In this document: positions 51,659 through 59,269 of the stretch, piece after piece
Position numbering within the stretch: position 1 is the stretch's first letter
How the letters are laid out: each line of letters starts with the position of its first letter
From: Hyphomicrobiales bacterium
GTDB lineage: Bacteria; Pseudomonadota; Alphaproteobacteria; Rhizobiales; Beijerinckiaceae
Length of the DNA: 64,000 nt
Direction of reading: 5' to 3'
Assembly: GCA_947455645.1 (NCBI GenBank)
Contig: CANGPA010000002.1
Location: 1-64,000 of the forward strand
Notes under the pieces: model-generated
Database searches by the model: none
Seen by the model: the letters and a program-made list of their open reading frames with translations, nothing else
What the model was told of the DNA's origin: nothing
Translations under genes and position numbers: made by a program

Positions 51659-52834
51659 TCATTGCAAAACCGCTCTTAACGCAGCAACAATCGTGTTCTG
51701 CTCTTCGTCGGTCATCGCACTAAAGAGAGGAATCGTAATCGCGCGCGCATAATAGGCTTCGGCTGCGGGGCAATATCCGTCACTAAAACCGCGCGCGCGA
51801 TAAACCGGCTGCAAGTGAACCGGAATATAATGCACGTTGACACCGATATCTGATGATCTCAGCGTATCAAATATTTGCCGACGCGTTTTTCCAACCGTAT
51901 CCGTATCGATCACGATCGGATAGAGATGATAAGAAGACTGACCGGCGTGATGTTGCCATGGCGTCGTCAACGGAAGATCCGCGAGGATTTCATCATAGCG
52001 CGCCGCAAGCACCCGACGCCGCGCAACGAATTGGTCAAGCTTTGCGATCTGGCTAAGTCCCAGCGCCGCCTGAAGATCGGTCAACCGATAATTAAGGCCG
52101 ACGTCTTGTAATTCATAATACCATGGACCCATCACGTCAGAGGTCTGTGCGGCGGAACTCATTCTCTTCACATCGCGGGTAATACCGTGGCTCCGCAGAT
52201 CCGCCATACGTTGAGCAAGCGCGGAGTCTCGCGTTGTAATCGCACCACCCTCACCCGTCGTGATGATTTTCACAGGATGAAAACTGAAGACGCACGCGGC
52301 CGAATAGCGACAATCGCCAACGGGACCACCATCGGCATCCGCACCAATGGCATGAGACGCATCTTCGATAATGGAAAAGCCATAGCGATTGGCCAAAGCC
52401 GCCAAACGCGGCATGTCGCAGGATTGACCGGCGAAATGGACGGGCACAACGAGATCTGGCAAACGGCCGCCGGCTCTCTGCGTGCTTTCTAATTTTTCTT
52501 CAAGCCTGTCTGCCGACAGACAATAGGATTTCGGATCGATATCGACAAAATCAATATCTGCGCCACAGAGCAGCGCGGTGTTTGCGGTTGCTACAAATGT
52601 ATTCGGCGTCGTCCATACGAGACTTTTTGCGCCAACACCCAAGGCAAGCATGGCAATATGCAAGCCGGCCGTGGCATTTGAAACGCACACGGCATGAGGC
52701 GCGTTTACGCGTGCGGCAATCGCGCGCTCGAACGCCGGCACCATCGGGCCTTGTGTCAGAAAATCCGACTTTAAGACCTTTACAACCGCTTCAATGTCGC
52801 TCGGATCAATATCTTGGCGACCATAAGGGATCAC
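51659..52834 (-). CDS. pseC: UDP-sugar aminotransferase PseC
   Basis: PseC is a PLP-dependent DegT-family enzyme that adds the 4-amino group to the PseB product. The start IPYGRQDIDPSDIEAVVKVL, the Schiff-base lysine K189 in FSFHPVKIITTGEGG, and ENASHAIGA-like IIEDASHAIGA are diagnostic. At 391 residues it matches the family. It begins two bases after pseB. Confidence 0.93.
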   Translation of the reverse strand: MIPYGRQDIDPSDIEAVVKVLKSDFLTQGPMVPAFERAIAARVNAPHAVCVSNATAGLHIAMLALGVGAKSLVWTTPNTFVATANTALLCGADIDFVDIDPKSYCLSADRLEEKLESTQRAGGRLPDLVVPVHFAGQSCDMPRLAALANRYGFSIIEDASHAIGADADGGPVGDCRYSAACVFSFHPVKIITTGEGGAITTRDSALAQRMADLRSHGITRDVKRMSSAAQTSDVMGPWYYELQDVGLNYRLTDLQAALGLSQIAKLDQFVARRRVLAARYDEILADLPLTTPWQHHAGQSSYHLYPIVIDTDTVGKTRRQIFDTLRSSDIGVNVHYIPVHLQPVYRARGFSDGYCPAAEAYYARAITIPLFSAMTDEEQNTIVAALRAVLQ

Positions 52835-52836
52835 GA

Positions 52837-53856
52837 CTACAGTCTCCCGATCGCATTATAATTTTGCTTGATCCAGGAATTGAGACAAGACTGCGTCATC
52901 CAAGCGGAATTATTTTCGCTGGTATAACGGAATCCGTCGCAGACTTTCTTGCCGTTCTTGATTCTTTTTTGATCCATATTCCAGCTATGGATTGTTGGCA
53001 GAATTTTGAAATGTCCCTCATATTCAAATGTGGAAGGAGAATCCTCTTCGCCAATCATCTGCTCATGAAGCTTTTCACCCGGCCGAATGCCGACAAATTC
53101 AAGACGCGCTTTTGGCGCGATGGTTTTGGCCAATTCGGTCACCTTCATAGAAGGGATTTTTTTGACATAGATTTCGCCGCCCACCATGTCGGAAAAGGCG
53201 GTCCATACCAGCTCTACAGCTTCCTCTAAAGAAATCATAAAGCGTGTCATACGCTCATCGGTGATGGGCAAGACACCATCATTGGCCAATGACATGAAGA
53301 ACGGAATAACCGATCCCCGTGATCCCATTACATTGCCATAACGCACAACGGAGAAGCGTGTCTTATTGGCACCAGAATATGAATTGCCGGCAACAAAGAG
53401 CTTGTCGGACGCCAGTTTCGTAGCGCCGTAAAGATTGACCGGGCTGCTGGCTTTATCCGTGGACAAAGCAACAACGCGCTTAACACCTTTATCAATACAA
53501 GCATCAATCAAATTCATTGCGCCATTGATATTGGTCTTTACGCATTCAAATGGATTATATTCGGCTGTCGGAACAATTTTTGTCGCTGCCGCATGCACAA
53601 CATGGTCAACGCCGTCTAGGGCACGATAGAGCCGGTCACGGTCGCGAACATCCCCAATAAAGAAACGCACTCTCTCATCATTTTGAAAGAGCTTTGCCAT
53701 TTCCCATTGCTTCATCTCATCCCGCGAATAGATGATGAGTTTCTTGGGGTTAAAGCGCTTTAATGTCATTGGCACGAATTTATGTCCAAATGAACCCGTG
53801 CCGCCGGTCACTAAAATCGTTTTACCTTCAAGAAGATGGATATCATGATCGTTCAT
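52837..53856 (-). CDS. pseB: UDP-N-acetylglucosamine 4,6-dehydratase (inverting) PseB
   Basis: PseB converts UDP-GlcNAc to the first pathway intermediate. The Rossmann motif TGGTGSFGHKF lies at about residues 17-27, followed by IIYSRDEMKQWEMAK and the YxxxK segment NLYGATKLASDKLF. The length of 339 residues is typical. It is first of the pse genes and lies 45 bases downstream of a flagellin gene on the same strand without an obvious terminator between them. Confidence 0.95.
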   Translation of the reverse strand: MNDHDIHLLEGKTILVTGGTGSFGHKFVPMTLKRFNPKKLIIYSRDEMKQWEMAKLFQNDERVRFFIGDVRDRDRLYRALDGVDHVVHAAATKIVPTAEYNPFECVKTNINGAMNLIDACIDKGVKRVVALSTDKASSPVNLYGATKLASDKLFVAGNSYSGANKTRFSVVRYGNVMGSRGSVIPFFMSLANDGVLPITDERMTRFMISLEEAVELVWTAFSDMVGGEIYVKKIPSMKVTELAKTIAPKARLEFVGIRPGEKLHEQMIGEEDSPSTFEYEGHFKILPTIHSWNMDQKRIKNGKKVCDGFRYTSENNSAWMTQSCLNSWIKQNYNAIGRL

Positions 53857-53901
53857 GGGGACTACTCTACAAACTAGAAGGTCGAATTTTTATAAAGCCC
53901 A

Positions 53902-54768
53902 TTAACCCTGCAGGAGCTTCAACACGGTCTGTGGCATCTGGTTTGCCTGTGCCAACATGGCGGTTGCGGCCTGCTGAATGATCTGATGACGTGCCAATTC
54001 CGAAGTGGCTTCAGAGTAATCGACGTCTTCAACGCGGCTGCGGGATTCCGCAATATGGGTCGACACATTGGTCAAATTGTCGACGGTGAACTGAAGGCGG
54101 TTGATGCTTGCACCAAGGCGCGAGCGGAATGAATTCAACGCACCCATCGCCGAGTCAATGCCGCTAATTGCGGTCTGGGCGTTGAGTGCTGATGAAATGC
54201 TGGTGCCATCGAGATCCGAATAGCCGCCCGAAATCACATGCGAGCCTGAGGCGCCGGAGGGATCGAGATTACCGAATGTTACGGTAATGATTTCTTTAGA
54301 GTCAGTGCCCGCACCCACTTTGAATTGAACGCCCCCACTCGGGAAGGTCGTTCCATTGAGGATGGGGAAGCCGTTCCACTGGGTCGTTGCCGCAACGCGC
54401 TGAATTTCCTGATAGAGCTGGCTATATTCCAGCTGCATCGATGTGCGGTTATCGGATGAATAAGTGCCATTCATCGATTGAATGGACAATTCACGCATGC
54501 GCTGCAGCATGCTTGTAATGGTGTCGGCTGCTGATTCCGCCGTTTGCAGCATACCGATGCCGTCATTGGCGTTTCGAATAGCCTGATGAAGACCGGTGAC
54601 TTGCGCCGTCATATTATTGGCAATCGCAAGACCTGCCGCATCATCGGCTGCCGAATTGATACGCTTACCAGTCGACAACTGTTCCATCGTCGCCTGAAGG
54701 CCACGTGTATTCTTCGCAAGCGCCGCCTGTGTAATCAGGGAGGCGGAATTCGTATTAATGACCGTCAT
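53902..54768 (-). CDS. fliC: Flagellin (copy 1, upstream of the pse genes)
   Basis: The N-terminal helix MTVINTNSASLITQAALAKN, LSTGKRINSAADDAAGLAI and the C-terminal ATSELARHQIIQQAATAMLA identify flagellin. The protein is 288 residues, a short flagellin lacking large D2/D3 domains. ATG 54768 has AGGAG upstream; a longer frame would add a non-flagellin leader. The surface region between residues 150 and 210 differs from the other two flagellins. A strong sigma-54 promoter precedes it, and the pse genes follow directly. Confidence 0.95.
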   Translation of the reverse strand: MTVINTNSASLITQAALAKNTRGLQATMEQLSTGKRINSAADDAAGLAIANNMTAQVTGLHQAIRNANDGIGMLQTAESAADTITSMLQRMRELSIQSMNGTYSSDNRTSMQLEYSQLYQEIQRVAATTQWNGFPILNGTTFPSGGVQFKVGAGTDSKEIITVTFGNLDPSGASGSHVISGGYSDLDGTSISSALNAQTAISGIDSAMGALNSFRSRLGASINRLQFTVDNLTNVSTHIAESRSRVEDVDYSEATSELARHQIIQQAATAMLAQANQMPQTVLKLLQG

Positions 54769-54812
54769 GATCTTACTCCTGTGACGTCGGAACGTGCGTT
54801 CGGCGGAACAGC

Positions 54813-54828
54813 TGCAAGCTGTGTGCCA
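54813..54828 (-). promoter_or_regulatory. Sigma-54 promoter of the flagellin-pse unit
   Basis: On the - strand the site reads TGGCACACAGCTTGCA, a full RpoN core match (-24 GG complements 54826-54827, -12 GC complements 54814-54815). The predicted start is near 54803, 35 bases before the flagellin ATG. Confidence 0.9.
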
Positions 54829-55157
54829 GCCAAGAGACGCGAAACGGAGCCAACGCGGCAGAGGGATGAATTTGCTCTCAAAAGCACGCATCTCGGTGCG
54901 ATATTTCGTCGTTGAAAAGTAAGAAAATATAATAAAAACAATAAACTAGCGTGAAATTAACCATAGCCAGACATCCCCTCTTTGGCAGTCCCGGATTCAG
55001 TTTTTCATCGGAAAACAAAGGAATTTTACAAAATCGCTAAAAGAATTCTGACGGCCGCCGTCTTCCCCAGCATCGGGAGCAGTCCTGCTTTCGGAAGAGT
55101 TCAACGACCCCCACGGCCTCGTTGATCGTAGCGTGTATCTTAATAAGGAGTAGAGAC
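54829..55157. other. Divergent flagellin control region
   Basis: About 330 bases between the divergent flagellin genes. The part 54908-55060 is AT-rich and holds no convincing gene. I see one weak -24/-12-like site at 55074-55089 for the + strand flagellin and no clear sigma-28 site. Confidence 0.5.
55074..55089 (+). promoter_or_regulatory. Weak sigma-54-like site before flagellin 2
   Basis: The site CGGGAGCAGTCCTGCT keeps GG (55075-55076) and GC (55087-55088) at the right step but matches the boxes poorly. The predicted start near 55100 would leave a 58-base leader. The flagellin may instead use sigma-28. Confidence 0.25.
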
Positions 55158-55979
55158 ATGACCGTTATCAACACCAATGTGGCCTCGTTGAACGCCCGGG
55201 CCGCTATCGCAGGAAACGCTGCCGGCCTTCAAAAGGCGATGCAGCAATTGTCCACTGGCCTTCGCATCAATTCAGCTGCTGATGACGCAGCCGGTATGTC
55301 GATCGTCAACAATTTCACTGCGCAGATTAAGGGCCTCAACCAGGCTGTGCGCAACGCCAATGACGGCATTTCGATGCTGCAGACGGCGGAAGGCGCAACC
55401 AGCGAAGTGACATCGATCCTTCAGCGTATGCGTGAATTGGCGGTACAGGCTGCCAACGGCACCTATTCGTCAAACGATCTCTCGAGCCTCGAGAAGGAAA
55501 ACACCGCGCTGAAGACCGAACTGGACCGTGTGGCAAGCGTCACGCAGTGGAACGGCATCAGCCTCATGAGCGGAAGCTTGAGCGCATCCTTCCATGTTGG
55601 CTATGGCTTTGCTTCAGCTGACGATGTTTCGGTGACGATCTCGCAGTCCATGACAGCGGCGTCCTTGGGCGTCAGCGGTTCAATCAGCGCCGGCGGCTCA
55701 ACGGCAACGGCCTTCATCTCGGCCATTGATACGGCGCTTAACACAGTGAACGGTGTTCGCGGCACGCTCGGTGCAACGATCAACCGCTTCCAGTTCACAG
55801 CCGATGCATTGACCAATGTGTCAACGCATCTCTCGGAATCAAAGAGCCGCATCCAAGATACCGATTACGGCGAAGCAACTTCGGAACTTGCAAAGCATCA
55901 GGTGATCCAGCAGGCAGCAACTGCAATGCTCGCCCAGGCAAACCAGGCGCCGCAGATGGTGTTGCAGCTTCTGAAGTAA
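55158..55979 (+). CDS. fliC: Flagellin (copy 2)
   Basis: A 273-residue short flagellin with MTVINTNVASLNARAAIAGN, GLRINSAADDAAGMSIVN and the C-terminal DTDYGEATSELAKHQVIQQA. Translation starts at ATG 55158 behind AAGGAG. It is closely similar to copy 3 along the whole length, including the middle (SLSASFHVGYGFASADDVSV), so the pair arose by tandem duplication. A strong hairpin follows the gene. Confidence 0.96.
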   Translation: MTVINTNVASLNARAAIAGNAAGLQKAMQQLSTGLRINSAADDAAGMSIVNNFTAQIKGLNQAVRNANDGISMLQTAEGATSEVTSILQRMRELAVQAANGTYSSNDLSSLEKENTALKTELDRVASVTQWNGISLMSGSLSASFHVGYGFASADDVSVTISQSMTAASLGVSGSISAGGSTATAFISAIDTALNTVNGVRGTLGATINRFQFTADALTNVSTHLSESKSRIQDTDYGEATSELAKHQVIQQAATAMLAQANQAPQMVLQLLK

Positions 55980-55991
55980 GATTTCTAATCA

Positions 55992-56027
55992 ATATCGAGG
56001 CGGGGACCCCACGCCCCGCCTCGATAT
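55992..56027 (+). terminator. Strong hairpin after flagellin 2
   Basis: ATATCGAGGCGGGG (55992-56005) pairs perfectly with CCCCGCCTCGATAT (56014-56027) around an eight-base loop. The 14-base-pair stem begins 13 bases after the stop. No T-tract follows, so it may mainly protect the flagellin mRNA end. Confidence 0.7.
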
Positions 56028-56130
56028 CAATGTTCCACTAGGCCCGTGACAAATGGGCGTTGAGGACATCAAACCGGCCATTCCATGTGCTTAACGGCAC
56101 TTGGGTGGTCACTATTATGGAGTGGGGAAA

Positions 56131-56952
56131 ATGACTGTTATCAATACGAATGTGAATGCGCTTTACGCGCAAGGCGCATTGGCTTCCAACAGCCGCGGCC
56201 TTCAAAAAGCAATGACCCAGCTGTCAACGGGTCTCCGGATCAACTCGGCAGGTGATGATGCCGCCGGCATGTCGATCGTCAACAACTTCAATGCGAAGAT
56301 CAAGGGCCTCAATCAGGCGGTTCGTAACGCCAATGATGGCATTTCAATGCTGCAGACGGCGGAAGGCGCGACCAATGAAGTCACGTCCATCCTTCAGCGG
56401 ATGCGTGAATTGGCGGTACAGGCAGCCAATGGCACCTATTCAAGCGATGACCTCACAAGCCTTCAAGCTGAAAATTCCGCATTACAAACAGAACTCAATC
56501 GCGTTGCCAGCGTCACTCAGTGGAACGGTATTTCGCTTCTGAGCGGCAGCTTGAGCGCATCATTCCATATTGGCTATTCAAACATGTCGGCCGAAGATGT
56601 TTCGGTTTCGATTTCACAATCGGTTACAGCATCGAATCTGGGCGTGAGCGCCTCAATCAGCGCCGGCGGATCGACCGCAACGGCCTATATTTCGGCAATC
56701 GATACGGCTCTGACCACGGTGAACACCATCCGTGGAACCTTGGGCGCGACCATCAATCGCTTCCAATTCACGGCCGACGCTTTGACCAACATGTCCACCC
56801 ATCTCTCTGAATCGAAGAGCCGGATCGAAGATACGGATTATGGTGAGGCGACTTCGGAACTTGCGAAGCATCAGGTTTTGCAACAGGCGGCAACCGCCAT
56901 GCTTGCGCAAGCCAACCAGCAGCCGCAATTGGTCCTTTCCTTGCTTAAGTAA
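56131..56952 (+). CDS. fliC: Flagellin (copy 3)
   Basis: A 273-residue flagellin, start MTVINTNVNALYAQGALASN at ATG 56131, with SAGDDAAGMSIVNNFNAKIK and the C-terminal ATSELAKHQVLQQAATAMLA. It is the near twin of copy 2; the two differ at scattered positions, mostly in the middle. The start is supported by GGAG upstream and by alignment with the other flagellins. No good promoter is visible in the 150 bases before it. Confidence 0.96.
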   Translation: MTVINTNVNALYAQGALASNSRGLQKAMTQLSTGLRINSAGDDAAGMSIVNNFNAKIKGLNQAVRNANDGISMLQTAEGATNEVTSILQRMRELAVQAANGTYSSDDLTSLQAENSALQTELNRVASVTQWNGISLLSGSLSASFHIGYSNMSAEDVSVSISQSVTASNLGVSASISAGGSTATAYISAIDTALTTVNTIRGTLGATINRFQFTADALTNMSTHLSESKSRIEDTDYGEATSELAKHQVLQQAATAMLAQANQQPQLVLSLLK

Positions 56953-57014
56953 GCGAAAGACCAAGCTGAATCCTGAAGATCAGCGACCCTGATCGTCAGT
57001 TGGCGCTATAATAT

Positions 57015-57048
57015 AAGGAGTGGCTGCGGGATTTCGCCGCCACTCCTT
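57015..57048 (+). terminator. Hairpin after flagellin 3
   Basis: AAGGAGTGGC (57015-57024) pairs with GCCACTCCTT (57039-57048), with an inner GCG/CGC stem. No clear T-tract follows. It separates flagellin 3 from the fliD promoter at 57062. Confidence 0.65.
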
Positions 57049-57061
57049 GAGACCCTCAAAC

Positions 57062-57077
57062 TGGCCTGAACCTTGCA
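57062..57077 (+). promoter_or_regulatory. Sigma-54 promoter of fliD
   Basis: TGGCCTGAACCTTGCA has GG at 57063-57064 and GC at 57075-57076 and a perfect -12 box TTGCA. The predicted start near 57088 is 17 bases before the ATG, leaving room for the GAGGAGG ribosome site. Confidence 0.75.
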
Positions 57078-57104
57078 AGTATTCCCGATCGAGGAGGCTG
57101 GGCC

Positions 57105-58901
57105 ATGGTGACAAGCGTTTCAAACCAGACAACGACGACGGCGTCGTCTATGGGCAATATCGGCAGCAGCATTGTAAACACCATTACAGGCGGCACGATT
57201 GATATTCAGTCCCTCGCCTCGAAGCTAACAGACGCCACCAAGCAACCCCAGCAAATGCTGCTCGACAACCGCAAAGCCGCGGCTGAAGCAAAAATTTCGG
57301 CCATTGGCCAAATCACGTCAGCAGCCAGTGATTTTCAGACCTCTCTCGATGCGTTGGGCAATTCCAAAGCCATTGCCTATCAATCGCAATCATCCGATCC
57401 GTCGGTTGCCGATTTCGCCTTTAAATCCTTTATCGAACCCACACCGATCAATTTTTCGTTTTCCGTAAAACAGACAGCTTCAAACAATGTCGTGACGCTG
57501 CCTCCTCTCGCAAAAGGCGCGACCAGTCTTTTGGGTTCCAGCAGCGGACGCACTTTGACGCTTTATAGCGGGCAATCGAACACATCGACTTCAATTTCGA
57601 CAACCACACACAAAGCATCTCTGCCCATTCCCACCGGAAGACTAACGGCCGGCGACACCTATGATCTCACAATCCCGACCGATGACGGCACAGGGCTTAC
57701 CGTTTCAGTCACCGTTCCAGCGAGCGGAACAACAAGCGATTTTACCGATGAACTCAATACAGCGATCGCTTGGGCCGCCGATGCGGCTTCGCTAAGTTCG
57801 GGCTATCCTACCGCGACCGCATCCAGCGATGGAAAATCCATCAGCTTTGATTATGGGAGCGGTAGTTCGGCAACGGGCTCCATTACAATGAAGCCCACCA
57901 CGGTAACGAAAACATTCGATCTCTCTGAATATGACACGCTCGCCAACTTTGCCGCGGCGATTAACAAAGTATCGGGATATAGCGCAACGGTCATGAACTC
58001 GACCTCGGGTTCAACGGCCGTGCAATATCTCCAAATCTCCCACGGCAGCGGAACGGATAACAATTTCGTCGCAGAAATTACCGATGATTCAACCGGCTCA
58101 AGCAGCGGCCTGTCGGACGGGTTAAACACAACAGCCAATGGCGGCGCAAAATCTGTCGCGGGTCAGGACGCTGTTCTTGTCTCCTCCGGGGTAACTTACA
58201 CGTCATCGACGAATAAATTCTCCAACCTCATTTCGGGCATCAACATCAACATTCATGCAACGACGCCGGGGGACAGTGAAGTCACGATCTCGACACAAGA
58301 CAATACAACTGCGCAGTTATCAGCCCTACAAACAATCGTAACGGGGTTTAATACACTGATGACCACCGTTCGAAGTGCCATGAAATATGATGCAGACGTA
58401 ACCAAGCGTGGGGGATTATCAGGCGATTCAATAGCAAAAGCCTTTCTTTCCCAGTTATCAGCATTAACAACAACACCGATCAAAGGCTCGGGAGCCAAGT
58501 CGACCTCGCTCTCGGCAATCGGGATACAGACCAATCTCGACGGAACACTCAAAATTGACGTACCGACGCTCGATCAGATCAGTCAAAGCAATCCGCAATT
58601 GATCACCGATGTGGTTGCATCAACCTATACGTCGACCGGCGCTATTGATTTGATGACCAAGCTCAATAAAGTCATTACAGGAACGGATTCAACCTTCAAA
58701 AGCCAGTTGAAGACAACACAAACAACCGTCGAACAAGCTATCGCAGACGACCAAACCAAGCTCGACAACCAAATGACCGCGCTGCAAAATCGCTATTTGA
58801 CGCAATTTACGACCATGCAAGCGCTGCTTGATTCCACCAAATCTCAACAATCGAGCCTCACCAGTATGATGAGCTCTTGGACTGCAGGCATGAAGGGCTA
58901 A
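57105..58901 (+). CDS. fliD: Filament cap protein FliD (HAP2)
   Basis: FliD caps the filament and directs flagellin folding. The N-terminal core has IDIQSLASKLTDATKQPQQM (about residues 36-55) and the C-terminal core ends LQNRYLTQFTTMQALLDSTK, with QQSSLTSMMSSW, both typical. The middle is Ser/Thr/Gly-rich beta sequence. At 598 residues it is longer than the common ~450, as with FlgE and FlgK. The gene has its own promoter and ends before a strong hairpin. Confidence 0.92.
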   Translation: MVTSVSNQTTTTASSMGNIGSSIVNTITGGTIDIQSLASKLTDATKQPQQMLLDNRKAAAEAKISAIGQITSAASDFQTSLDALGNSKAIAYQSQSSDPSVADFAFKSFIEPTPINFSFSVKQTASNNVVTLPPLAKGATSLLGSSSGRTLTLYSGQSNTSTSISTTTHKASLPIPTGRLTAGDTYDLTIPTDDGTGLTVSVTVPASGTTSDFTDELNTAIAWAADAASLSSGYPTATASSDGKSISFDYGSGSSATGSITMKPTTVTKTFDLSEYDTLANFAAAINKVSGYSATVMNSTSGSTAVQYLQISHGSGTDNNFVAEITDDSTGSSSGLSDGLNTTANGGAKSVAGQDAVLVSSGVTYTSSTNKFSNLISGININIHATTPGDSEVTISTQDNTTAQLSALQTIVTGFNTLMTTVRSAMKYDADVTKRGGLSGDSIAKAFLSQLSALTTTPIKGSGAKSTSLSAIGIQTNLDGTLKIDVPTLDQISQSNPQLITDVVASTYTSTGAIDLMTKLNKVITGTDSTFKSQLKTTQTTVEQAIADDQTKLDNQMTALQNRYLTQFTTMQALLDSTKSQQSSLTSMMSSWTAGMKG

Positions 58902-59269
58902 AAACAGCCTTTGCATGGTTTGCAAAAGAATTTGGTTTAAAAAAAATTGAGCGGACGTGATGTTGCCATCACGTCCGCTCCCCCACGGCTCAGGGCACAG
59001 CCCCGTCTGCGTGGCATATCAAGATATGTCCGCAATTCAGGACTGTGAAAATCTGAGGGGATCTCAGCCAAGTCCGAACTGAAGCCGTGAGACGGGTCTT
59101 AACAAGTGATCCCCGTCAGGGATTAATACGGTTGGAACTTGGATTTTTTTACAGGCAACAAATAAAAAATCGGATCTGAATTCGGGATCCCTGCGATAAA
59201 TCTGCAGATTTTTTCTCGTTCTTTCGCATATCAAGGCGAAGCCGCCGTCTCTCAATAAAAATACAGAGC
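58902..59269. other. 368-base gap between fliD and the TPR glycosyltransferase
   Basis: The gap contains the terminator at 58949-58980 and a 14-base palindrome AAATCTGCAGATTT at 59198-59211. No credible gene is seen; a 63-codon open frame on the - strand (59064-59255) has no family features or clear ribosome site. Confidence 0.5.
58949..58980 (-). terminator. Terminator between convergent fliD and glycosyltransferase
   Basis: GAGCGGACGTGATG (58949-58962) and CATCACGTCCGCTC (58967-58980) form a perfect 14-base-pair stem with a four-base loop. The A-run at 58939-58946 becomes a T-tract on the - strand, making this a good terminator for the - strand gene; it can also stop fliD transcripts. Confidence 0.85.

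Noticed and set aside
59064-59255. A 63-codon open frame on the - strand in the gap after fliD
   Set aside because: No ribosome site, no recognisable motif, and it overlaps palindromes and simple sequence; likely chance.
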